Program-made: the position numbers and the translations under genes | The notes under the pieces: generated by a model | Told to the model about the DNA's origin: nothing | The model's database searches: none | Seen by the model: only the letters and a program-made list of their open reading frames with translations | Assembly: GCA_964017045.1 (NCBI GenBank) | Contig: OZ024809.1 | Location: forward strand, 25,970,618-26,034,617 | Source of the DNA: Omphiscola glabra | Lineage: Eukaryota > Mollusca > Gastropoda > Lymnaeidae | Reading direction: 5' to 3' | Length of the DNA: 64,000 bases | Shown: positions 43,433-53,593 of the stretch, piece after piece | Position numbering within the stretch: position 1 is the stretch's first letter | How the letters are laid out: each line of letters starts with the position of its first letter

Positions 43433-45507
43433 GACTGTTGCTTAATGTTTTATCAACGATTGCTGGGAATACAGTAGATATAATTGTTTTATCAAAGATT
43501 GCTGGGAATACAGTAGATATATTTGTTTTATCAAAGATTGCTGGGAATACAGTAGATATATTTGTTTTATCAAAGATTGCTGGGAATACAGTAGATCAAA
43601 GATTGGTGGGAATACAGTAGATATAATTGTTTTATCAACGATTGCTGGGAATACAGTAGATATATTTGTTTTATCAAAGATTGCTGGGAATACAGTAGAT
43701 CAAAGATTGCTGGGAATACAGTAGATATAATTGTTTTATCAAAGATTGCTGGGAATACAGTAGATATAATTGTTTTATCAAAGATTGATGGGAATACAGT
43801 AGATATAATTGTTTTATCAAAGATTGCTGGGAATACAGTAAATATAATTGTTTTATCAAAGATTGCTGGGAATACAGTAGATATATTTGTTTTATCAAAG
43901 ATTGCTGGGAATACAGTAGATATAATTGTTTTATCAAAGATTGCTGGGAATACAGTAGATATATTTGTTTTATCAAAGATTGCTGGGAATACAGTAGATA
44001 TAATTGTTTTATCAAAGATTGCTGGGAATACAGTAGATATAATTGTTTTATCAAAGATTGCTGGGAATACAGTAGATATATTTGTTTTATCAAAGATTGC
44101 TTGGAATACAGTAGATCAAAGATTGGTGGGAATACAGTAGATATAATTGTTTTATCAACGATTGCTGGGAATACAGTAGATATATTTGTTTTATCAAAGA
44201 TTGCTGGGAATACAGTAGATCAAAGATTGCTGGGAATACAGTAGATATAATTGTTTTATCAAAGATTGCTGGTAATACAGTAGATATAATTGTTTCATCA
44301 AAGATTGATGGGAATACAGTAGATATAATTGTTTTATCAAAGATTGCTGGGAATACAGTAGATATAATTGTTTTATCAAAGATTGCTGGGAATACAGTAG
44401 ATATATTTGTTTTATCAAAGATTGATGGGAATACAGTAGATATAATTGTTTTATCAAAGATTGCTGGGAATACAGTAGATATATTTGTTTTATCAAAGAT
44501 TGCTGGGAATACAGTAGATATAATTGTTTTATCAAAGATTGCTGGGAATACAGTAGATATAATTGTTTCATCAAAGATTGATGGGAATACAGTAGATATA
44601 ATTGTTTTATCAAAGATTGCTGGGAATACAGTAAATATAATTGTTTTATCAAAGATTGCTGGGAATACAGTAGATATATTTGTTTTATCAAAGATTGATG
44701 GGAATACAGTAGATATAATTGTTTTATCAAAGATTGCTGGGAATACAGTAGATATATTTGTTTTATCAAAGATTGCTGGGAATACAGTAGATATAATTGT
44801 TTTATCAAAGATTGCTGGGAATACAGTAGATATAATTGTTTTATCAAAGATTGCTGGGAATACAGTAGATATATTTGTTTTATCAAAGATTGCTGGGAAT
44901 ACAGTAGATCAAAGATTGCTGGGAATACAGTAGATATAATTGTTTTATCAAAGATTGCTGGGAATACAGTAGATATAATTGTTTTATCAAAGATTGCTGG
45001 GAATACAGTAGATATATTTGTTTTATCAAAGATTGCTGGGAATACAGTAGATCAAAGATTGCTGGGAATACAGTAGATATAATTGTTTTATCAACGATTG
45101 CTGGGAATACAGTAGATATATTTGTTTATCAAAGATGGCTGGGAATACAGTAGATATAATTGTTTTATCAACGATTGCTGGGAATACAGTAGATCAAAGA
45201 TTGCTGGGAATACAGTGGATATATTTGTTTTATCAAAGATTGCTGGGAATACAGTAGATCAAAGATTGCTGGGAATACAGTAGATCAAAGATTGGTGGGA
45301 ATACAGTAGATATAATTGTTTTATCAACGATTGCTGGGAATACAGTAGATATATTTGTTTTATCAAAGATTGCTGGGAATACAGTAGATATATTTGTTTT
45401 ATCAAAGATTGCTGGGAATACAGTAGATATATTTGTTTTATCAAAGATTGCTGGGAATACAGTAGATATATTTGTTTTATCAAAGATTGCTGGGAATACA
45501 GTAGATA
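43433..45507. repeat. 2-kb array of 39-bp units, about 53 copies, with higher-order structure
   Basis: The core is ATCAAAGATTGCTGGGAATA plus CAGTAGATATAATTGTTTT. TATATTTG and TATAATTG variants alternate, and shortened units lacking about 16 bp occur at intervals. The marker GATCAAAGATTGGTGGGA recurs at about 43593 and 44113, 520 bp apart, and again near 45283, so blocks of 13 or so units were duplicated together. Minus-strand frames reading LIKQLYLLYSQQS are by-products of the 39-bp (13-codon) period. Confidence 0.96.
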
Positions 45508-46907
45508 TGTTTTCAATGATTACTTTTATGATTGGAAGTTGATGGTGAGTTTGGTTTGACTAAAACCTGACGTAGATACCGCTGTCAGCTAAGGCATCAG
45601 GGAAAACTACTGTTGAGATATGAATTTTAAAGTGACAAGTGTTTCTTAAAATTTTGATTTCTTTCTTAATTTTTTTAAAAACTCCCTTAAAATTATGATC
45701 AATGTGCCATGTGCCCTTGCAATGCAAAATATTTAATTTATTTTTCTTCAAGTTGCACTATTTTTTGGTTATATTTTCATGAATGTTTAACAAGAACAGA
45801 ATATCAATATGGTTGGTTTTTATTTTGCATACTGAATGTGCTGACTACAGCCGATGTTGTATTTCACAGCGGGGCTGCAGAGACTCTTTCATATAAGAGA
45901 CGAGCAGGAGTTGCCAATGTTAAGTTTAACAAAATAACACTGCTATAGCTACTCTGTATTAAAATTGCAATCTGAGAAATGACTGTGACTGCATGTGTAA
46001 GTCAGACTGTGACTGCATGTGTAAGTCAGACTGTGACTGCATGTGTAAGTCAGACTTGCAGGATGGTATTAGTGACTGCATGTGTAAGTCAGACTGTGCA
46101 GTCATGGTATTAATAATATGCCATGGAGGTTCTGTTCATAATTTATTTTTGCATGTTGGGATCATGTTAAACTAATTTAAACATGGATAATTGCAATGAA
46201 CACAGAAACGGGCTAGCAGAACAAAATTAAATTGGTGTAAACTTGTACACGGCTGTACAGCTGAAGCGAACAAATGTATTTGTTGTACAGCTTAATGGAA
46301 CAAAGGGGAGAAAACATTAATTTATTAAAGTGAAAGTCTTCATATATCTGTCCTTGTATTATGATGTATTTTTACTTCATTTAACTATAAAACAACTTGC
46401 TGCAGAAACTATGCACTTACATTGACTTTACTTACTGTCAACTCACAGTCTTCTTTATATCTGTGTGTAACGATTTGACGTGTTATGTGTAACTGGTTGA
46501 CATGTTATGTCTAACTATTTGATATGTTATGTGTAACTGGTTGACATGTTATGTCTAACTATTTGATATCTTATGCTTCCATCTATATCAACAACTGATG
46601 CCAATTTTGCCTTGGAAATAATTTTTCTCTACCAAAGTTATCACTTCTTATTGATGTATTATCGAAGTCACTTAACAATTTGGAAATAAAATTTTACAAT
46701 GGAACAAAACGTGCCTGTTATTTTCTTTTTTTTTTTCTTTTTTTTTTCCATTTAGTCACTAAAGAGCAACCCCGACTATTTGATCTGCTTCTGCATATTT
46801 TAGTGCTTTTTTCACAGAAGAGTTGGTACTACAAAGTAAAAAAATATAATTTGGATTTAAATCAATTTTTAGGAAATACTTCATATCTGACATTTGCTAG
46901 CTATTTT
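45508..46907. other. Intergenic with two small arrays
   Basis: No gene supported. A 24-bp array (GACTGTGACTGCATGTGTAA plus GTCA, about 4 copies, one interrupted) lies at 45981-46110. A repeat around TGTGTAACTGGTTGACATGT lies at about 46465-46570. Confidence 0.6.
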
Positions 46908-47113
46908 GTATAAAAACATCTTTGATGGTAGTAAAAAGTATAAAAACATCTTTGATGGTAGTAAAATGTATAAAAACATCTTTGATGGTAGTAAAATGTA
47001 TAAAAACATCTTTGATGGTGGTAAAATGTATAAAAACATCTTTGATGGTAGTAAAATGTAATAAAACATCTTTGATGGTAGTAAAATGTATAAAAACATC
47101 TTTGATGGTAGTA
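46908..47113. repeat. 30-bp minisatellite, about 7 copies
   Basis: The core is AAAACATCTTTGATGGTAGT plus AAAATGTAT. Copies are nearly identical. Confidence 0.95.
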
Positions 47114-49430
47114 TGGATTGCACTTTCATAAATAGAGGCATAATTAATGATGGTTTTTTAAAACTAAAACGTTGAGTGCAATATCTGACAGAGTATTCGA
47201 TTTCCAGGTACAGACAATATTAGTTACAGCTTATAAAATACTATTGATTTGTGTATGTACATTATGAAATCATTGAAAGTCCCTTAGTCCTTGAATTTAT
47301 TCTCACGCATCACGTCAATTATTTAATTCACAGCAAATTGGATTTGTGGTTAATACGAGGGTGGGGTGGTAGTGTGTCTTCAGACAGTTTCTTCCGGGGA
47401 GGTGGGGGCAGTACCAGTTGCAAGCGACGTAGCTAAAAGGAGGCTGAGTGGACAGATGTCCCTTGGCGTCAGACTAGCGGGGGCGCCAAAAGGGCTTTGG
47501 TGGTATTTAATAGATTAACATAATGGGATTCAGAGTTAAAAGGGGGAGGCATTAAAGTGAAGCTTGTTTCTCTGGCGCCAAGCGCTCTAGCTACACTTAT
47601 GCCAGTGGTGTAGAAAGTGGAGCGGATGGGGGTGGTCCACCCATGCGTAACTTTATCTTTATAGTGAAGGGCTGCATTTTAAGACAACTGCATAGTTTGT
47701 ATCTGTAGGGAATTCTTGTCAAAAATCTTGGCCCGCCCATGGCGGCACTAATTCTATACGCCACTTGGCAGTGTATCTATCAGCACCAGTATTAGCTATC
47801 ATTTTTTTTATCGGAAAGTAGGTCAGAAATCGAGGGCGATGATGACTATTATGCGGAAGAGGGGTCTGGGGAGCTCCCAGAAAATTGTGATTATTTCAAA
47901 AGATAAAGATGAATTTTGGATTATACCTCAATTCAGATTTTCTATTTGACTTTTTTATTGGGGGGGGGGGGGGGGTTTAAGAGGGAGAGATCAATTTTGT
48001 AAGCAACGGCCCGGGGGGGGGGGTCATTATGGCATCCAGTGCTTAATCATTAGTCAAAAGCTTAGATTCAACCCCTTACCGAACAATGGGGAAAAGGGCG
48101 GTGCAGAAATTGAGGATGCCAAAGACTTTTGGACTAATTCTGAATGCAAGGATGCGATTGTGATAAGGGGGGAAAAGGGTGGGGGGGGGGGGCATTTCAG
48201 ACTTTCGAGTGGGAAGCGCCAGAATTAGCCGAATAAAGGACATCTCTAACGCCGCCCCGGCGCAACATGAACTAAATTCAGTCCAATTTACAGGGATCCA
48301 TTTTAGCACATTTAGTTTTCTAACAATTCTTTAATTAATTGGAGAGCAGTGGAAGAGATGCTAGTTACAAATTTTGGTGTCAGAGCCATAGTATGGGTCC
48401 CCGCAACAGCCTGTGGCTGCATGTGGTCTCGGTTATTTTATGGTGCTTTAAGTTGTCACAGGGACATCACTTCATAATAGTAAGTTGGACATCACTGTCA
48501 ATTATTTAAATATATATTATTTAAATGTAAATATTGCGATTGAACGGTGTTAAAAAAAAAAAAAACTCACAGTGTGACGAAAAGCGGAGTGAAAACAAGC
48601 CAGTAATTATAATTAAGAAGATGCGATCTATCCAAATCTAATGTGAGCTCAGCGAAGGGGAGATATTACCTGAAAAATAGCTCGATCAAAAAGGTAAAGA
48701 TTGCATACATTCAAATAAATGATAAAAATTGTATAAAAAGTACTTTTTTTTTCTTCGAATTTTAATATTTTTTTTCCCACGTACGGAATTTTCCCGCTGT
48801 TAACAGTGTCCTTGGTTTTTTTTTTTAACTTTTGGTAGAGTTTGTTATCAAGCGAAAAAATACACAATGCAACAACGGACGTATAGGCAAAATGCCTTCT
48901 TCGGTGAACGAAACAAAAACAAGGAAAACATTAAAATATTTGTTTACAACTTTGATGCTGTGGATAGTTCCAAAGAAATATGTGTGCACGGAGATAATTA
49001 TTCTTTTTTTTTTTTTACAACTGAAGGACTCATATAATGTGATATCAGCATGAAATATACCCGCCAAGAAAAATATCAAGTAATATTTTAATCCGTGTCA
49101 AGTCACTGGAGATGCTATAAGCACAGTGCCCTTTATACTATTTACCTTTAGTCTACAATTACTTTTACTCTGTAGTTGCAATGGAGTTATGACTCATTTT
49201 AATTTAAAGTACATTCATGTTTGTTAACATATGCTTTTAAGAGGAACATCCAATGTTATATGTAAAATAATCTGATTGGTTATAAATAAATGTGGTTAAA
49301 TGGGGACTCATAACAGCTTTATTATCATCCTCTCTCAACAAGGGGGTGGGGGTGATGTTTACTAACCTTTGATAAAATGATACTCATTTATTCGTTATAA
49401 AATAGGACGTTAGTGTAAATCATTTGTTAT
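47114..49430. other. Intergenic, nothing firm
   Basis: No gene supported. Several G-runs occur (about 47962-47976, 48014-48023, 48180-48192). A possible degenerate hAT-like element with CAGTGGTGTAG and CTATACGCCACTTG ends spans about 47603-47767, but it lacks a target duplication. Confidence 0.45.
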
Positions 49431-49440
49431 CCAAGAAGCA

Positions 49441-49886
49441 AGTTTACGCTCATGCAGCGTTGCCATCCTGTGAGACGCTGAAGCAAGGCTACGCCCATGC
49501 AGCGTCGCCATCCTGTGAGACGCTGAAGCAAGGCTACGCCCATGCAGCGTTGCCATCCTGTGAGACGCTGAAGCAAGTTTACGCCCATGCAACATCGCCA
49601 TCCTGTGAGACGCTGAAGCAGGTTTACGCCCATGCAGCGTCGCCATCCTGTGAGACGCTGAAGCGAGGCTACGCCCATGCAGCGTTGCCATCCTGTGAGA
49701 CGCTGAAGCGAGGCTACGCCCATGCAGCGTCGCCATCCTGTGAGACGCTGAAGCGAGGCTACGCCCATGCAGCGTTGCCATCCTATGAGACGCTAGTTGG
49801 AAGCTGTGATAACATAGAAGCCGATCCACCCCTAGAAGCAGATCCACCCCTAGAAGCAGATCCACCCCTAGAAGCAGATCCACCCA
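49441..49886. repeat. 45-bp minisatellite (about 8 copies) followed by 18-bp units (4 copies)
   Basis: The 45-bp core is CGCCCATGCAGCGTCGCCAT plus CCTGTGAGACGCTGAAGC. It is unusually GC-rich for this window. The 18-bp units read CCTAGAAGCAGATCCACC. Frames remain open on both strands, including a 167-codon plus frame (49424-49927) reading YAHAASPSCETLKQG repeats and then EADPPL repeats. Copy differences change the peptide (TCG/TTG) as freely as not, so selection on a protein is not apparent. Confidence 0.93.
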
Positions 49887-50004
49887 TAGAAACAGTTTGT
49901 GTCTCTAACACGGTGAATACTGCGTAATGAGTCAGGTCATCACTTTTAAACGACGCTCTTTCAGAGGCGTCACCAATTTTGTGTCACCCGGTGCCGTAAA
50001 CTCA

Positions 50005-50392
50005 TGGTGTCATCCATCCATTGTTATGGCGCTACAGCCCATGTAGGGCTTTGGCCTGCCTCACCACTTCCTTCAACTCAGACCTAACTAATGCTTTTCT
50101 TTTCCATGCTTGGATTCCCAGTCATTGCAGATCCTTTTCCACATCATCCATCCATCTAAGCCAGCGGTCTCAACATGTGGGTTGTGACCCCTTTGGGGGT
50201 CGATCGACCCTTTTCCAGGGGTCGCCTAAGACCATCGAAAAACACATATACTCTACAGTTATGAAGTAGCAACGAAAATAATTTTATAGTTGGGGGGTCG
50301 GCACAACATGATGAACTGTATTAAAGTGTCGCGGCATTAAAAATGTTGAGAACCACTGATCTAAGCCTAGGTCTGCCTTTGTGCCAGAGAAA
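50005..50392 (-). mobile_element. RTE-like LINE relic interrupted by a SPIN-like element
   Basis: On the minus strand, joining 50392-50359 to 50161-50005 gives KGRPRLRWMDDVEKDLQ, then (after a stop or frameshift) a LGIQAWK-like part and VVRQAKALHGL before a stop. This is the C-terminal end of RTE-like reverse transcriptases. A short 3' sequence with GGATGA-type repeats follows. The hAT insertion at 50162-50358 splits it. It is a dead, 5'-truncated fragment. Confidence 0.8.
50162..50358 (+). mobile_element. hAT non-autonomous element, SPIN-like (copy 3)
   Basis: It starts CAGCGGTCTCAACATGTGGG and ends AATGTTGAGAACCACTG. A perfect 8-bp target duplication, ATCTAAGC, lies at 50154-50161 and 50359-50366. 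Internal GGTCGCCTAAGACCATCG and GAAGTAGCAACGAAAATAAT match copy 4. It inserted into an RTE-like relic, whose reading resumes across the junction. Confidence 0.9.
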
Positions 50393-50693
50393 AAACAGCT
50401 CACACTTATGGTGTCAGTCCACCGTTTTTTCCAGACTCCCGCCAGGACTTGCACCGGGTAATTCTTACCCTGATTATACAGAAAAACGTATTGTACTGTT
50501 TTTAAATTAAGTCTTAAAGAAACAAAGGACAAAAGAAAATAGAATTTGAAGTAACGGCGCTTCCAAAATGCGACAAAACTCCTTTTATTGAAACATTAAA
50601 CTTTACCGTTTAAACGTATTCTTCCTGGTCTTCAAATTTACAAATATATAATCACTTCATCAACACATTAACAAAAACCTCCTTCACCGTATC

Positions 50694-50859
50694 CAGTGGC
50701 GTAGCAAGCTTAACTCGCGCCCGGGGCACAATACCTTTTTAGCGCCCCCCCCCTATTCGAAAATCATACAATATTTTAGTAAAATATACCATTTGGCGCC
50801 CCTTTGTGAGTAGCGCCCGGGGCATGATGCCCCCCCTTGTCCCCCTCACTACGCCACTG
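50694..50859. mobile_element. hAT-type MITE, CAGTGGCGTAG family (copy 1)
   Basis: The terminal inverted repeats are CAGTGGCGTAG and CTACGCCACTG. A perfect 8-bp duplication, ACCGTATC, lies at 50686-50693 and 50860-50867. The inside is GC-rich at both ends (CGCGCCCGGGGCACAATA, AGCGCCCGGGGCATGATG) with an AT-rich middle. No coding capacity. Confidence 0.87.
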
Positions 50860-50944
50860 ACCGTATCATTGTCAAAGCACAAAAATCACAAGATCAGAAA
50901 GCGTGGAGTGTTTAATGTGAGGATTATGAGAGAAACCAAACCCT

Positions 50945-51185
50945 ATTCTTGTGGTACCTTGTTCTGGTTGCACCCTGCTCTTGTGGCACACTGCTCTTGT
51001 GGCACCCTGCACGGGTGATACCCTGTTCTTATGGCACAAAGCTCTGCTGGCACCCTGTTCTTATGGCACCAAGCTCTGTCGTGGGACCCTGCTCTTGTCG
51101 TAACCTGCTTTCCGTTGCACCTTGCTCTGGTGACACACTGCTCTTGTTGCACCCTGCTCTGATGGCAGCCATTTCTGGTTGAACA
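50945..51185. repeat. Imperfect 15- to 30-bp tandem repeat
   Basis: Irregular units built on CACCCTGCTCTTGTGG or CCTGTTCTTATGGCAC. A looser repeat around GTTAGATNCCATG continues to about 51430. Copies are too diverged for a fixed period. Confidence 0.7.
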
Positions 51186-52066
51186 ATATTCTGGCTACAC
51201 CCGGATGAAATATCTAACAATGTTAGATACCATGACCCGATGATACATCCCGTCGCCATTTTGGGTCCAATGCCTAGAATATAGATCCGGTCACAGTTAG
51301 ATTCTTCTTTCCAAATCATGAATCATGTCAAAAAGTTAGACTCCATGCCATCATGACAGATGCCGTTAGCAGTGTTAGATGCCATGCCACAACGATAGAT
51401 CCCTTTACAAAGTTAGATTCTTGCCCTGATGACAGATTATCGAGGAAGAGGGGGGCAAAACTCTTGGCCCTTCCAGCTACGCGTAGCTTTATAGCTATTC
51501 TCGTTTGGTGTAGCTGTTCACCCTGTCTGGTTGACACCACTCTATTCGTGTGAAAGTGCCATGCACAACAGAACCTTCTCTATTGCTGAAGAAATTCTTC
51601 TATCACCCTGCCTCTGAAACGTTCTTGTGTGATGGTGATGGCTTTCCTCATCATCATCAATGAAATACTCTTCTTTTCGTCGAGAGACCCACTTCCAACT
51701 GTAACACAACACAACTTCAATTTCACTCGAAGGAACATGCGGTTATTGCGAAAGTTATGAATATTTCGCCGCAAATCGTATTTTCATATTTGCAGTGCTT
51801 AATATCTCTGCCTCCGAACGGGGTGGTGGGGTACGCCCTACAGGGTGTAATTGGAGTTAATGGCAGACATTTATTCTTTGGAGTAAAAAATGTGTTAACT
51901 TTTTAAGAGGAGGGGGTTCAATGCTAGAGTACTTTTTGTTTAAGTTAAATACTCATTGATGGTCATTATGTAAAATACAGAAATATTTCACGTTCTATCT
52001 TACGGCGCATATCTCTAGGCCAAGACGGCCCGTGAAATGCAAAGTCCATCTTGCTGACTGCGGGTG

Positions 52067-52222
52067 CAGTCGCGTAGCGAGGGGGGCATCATGCCCCGGG
52101 CGCTACTCACAATGGGGCGCCAAGTGGTATATTTTACATATAATATTGTATGGTTTTCGAATAGGGGGGGGCGCTAAAAAGATATTGTGCCCCGGGCGCG
52201 AGTTAAGCTCGCTACGTCACTG
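52067..52222. mobile_element. hAT-type MITE, CAGTGGCGTAG family (copy 2, inverted)
   Basis: This is the reverse-orientation relative of 50694-50859. It starts CAGTCGCGTAGCGAGG and ends GCTCGCTACGTCACTG, with the same GCCCCGGGCGC blocks inside. The flanks TGCGGGTG and TGCAGGTA match at six of eight bases, so it is older than copy 1. Confidence 0.8.
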
Positions 52223-52230
52223 TGCAGGTA

Positions 52231-53591
52231 GTGGACATAAAACATTTTGGGGACACTTATTCATAAAAACATCATAGACCCCATCATATACGACAATAGA
52301 AAATAAGAAAAAAAAACTATCATACAACCCATCATACAACCCATCATACAACCCATCATACAACCTATTATTTTTTGTGTTGTTGTCTCCTGAAACGAGC
52401 ACGAACAAAAATGCTATGGGGACATGGGACACTACTCTGATCGTGCGAATAAAACTGTCTGACCGTGACATGGGGGCGGGGGGGGGGGGGCGCTGGGGCT
52501 TTACGGGTGATTGACCTTCAAACCCTCCGTTCTCTTATAATAGTTCCGCTCTGATAGTCCGACAGCCGTAGGCGTTGCTGCAAAGAATGAAGAGAGGGTG
52601 AAGGTGAAGGAATGTCCAGGCTGGCAGTCATAAACAACAAAACACAATTGACATAGTCTCGGGCGCATCTAATTTTTTCTTTCTCTCTTCAGTGTTAAGG
52701 TTTCAATGTGATTTTTTTCAGTGCTATAGTTTAACATTCAGTACTAACTCAGTCTCTTCATTTTTTATTTTTTATTTATTTTATGTTATTTTTTAAATTT
52801 AATTTAATGAAGTTTAGGAAAAACTGTGTTAAACCGCCACGCTTTCCGTGCCATTAGATTCTATGTTAAGTCTTATTGTTTACACGACTAATAGTAACAC
52901 AAGGGATTCCAAGTCAAATGTGTCTCAGAGTCTAACTTAAATAATGTTTATAAAATGAATAAAATAAGGAATAAAAAAGATTTGCTATAACTTAAAAGCA
53001 TTTATTTTGCCCCAGACATTGCTTCTATTTACCATTTATTTGTGTTAAAACTACCAAAAAAATAGATCCGCCACTGACATTTAAGTTCATAAAAGTTGAG
53101 AATGTGTGGCCACTATGGGAAGCAAAGAATGTGCGGTACCAAGTGTCACAAGACGGAGAACCTCATAGTTTCAAGACAGCGTGAATGGACATTCAGAGAT
53201 ATACGATATAGAATACATTGAAAAAAATAAGGCATTTCATTTCTTTTCATTGTATTATTGAGATCAAAGTAAGTTAATAGAAAGTTAATTTATTCATTTT
53301 GTTTTCTCTATTGTTGATCTATCCAATGATCGTGGGACCCTGCGTTGTCCAGTTACTAAAACATTTGTTTAAAGTTTATATTATAAACAGTACAATTATT
53401 CTTATTCACCGAATTCTTGATTTATCAAAAAAAAACATCAAATAATATATTTGAAAGTTTAATTCAAAGTCAATTATGGAGACATATTTTATGAAAAGTT
53501 CATTACAAAAATTAATTTCAATTTCAACAAATTTATTTTTTTTTAATTATTTTTTTTTACCTTGCTTAATTATTTCTTTCTTCCTTCTTAG
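52231..53591. other. Region upstream of the first laccase coding exon
   Basis: No coding exon found. A short array of CATCATACAACC units lies at 52315-52367. A pyrimidine tract ending TTCTTAG at 53591 looks like a splice acceptor just before the laccase ATG, so an upstream non-coding exon is probable. I cannot place it. Confidence 0.5.
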
Positions 53592-53593
53592 TC

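Noticed and set aside
43674..45516. Minus-strand repeat frames of 85 to 230 codons (LIKQLYLLYSQQS)
   Set aside because: They are generated by the 39-bp array and break wherever a short unit shifts phase.
47603..47767. Possible third CAGTGGCGTAG-type element
   Set aside because: The ends (CAGTGGTGTAG, CTATACGCCACTTG) are similar, but no 8-bp duplication flanks them.
51580..51700. Possible minus-strand last exon (after TTGTGTTACAG, ending RGRVIEEFLQQ stop)
   Set aside because: The acceptor is plausible, but I found no preceding exon on the minus strand between 51.8 and 57 kb that joins it.
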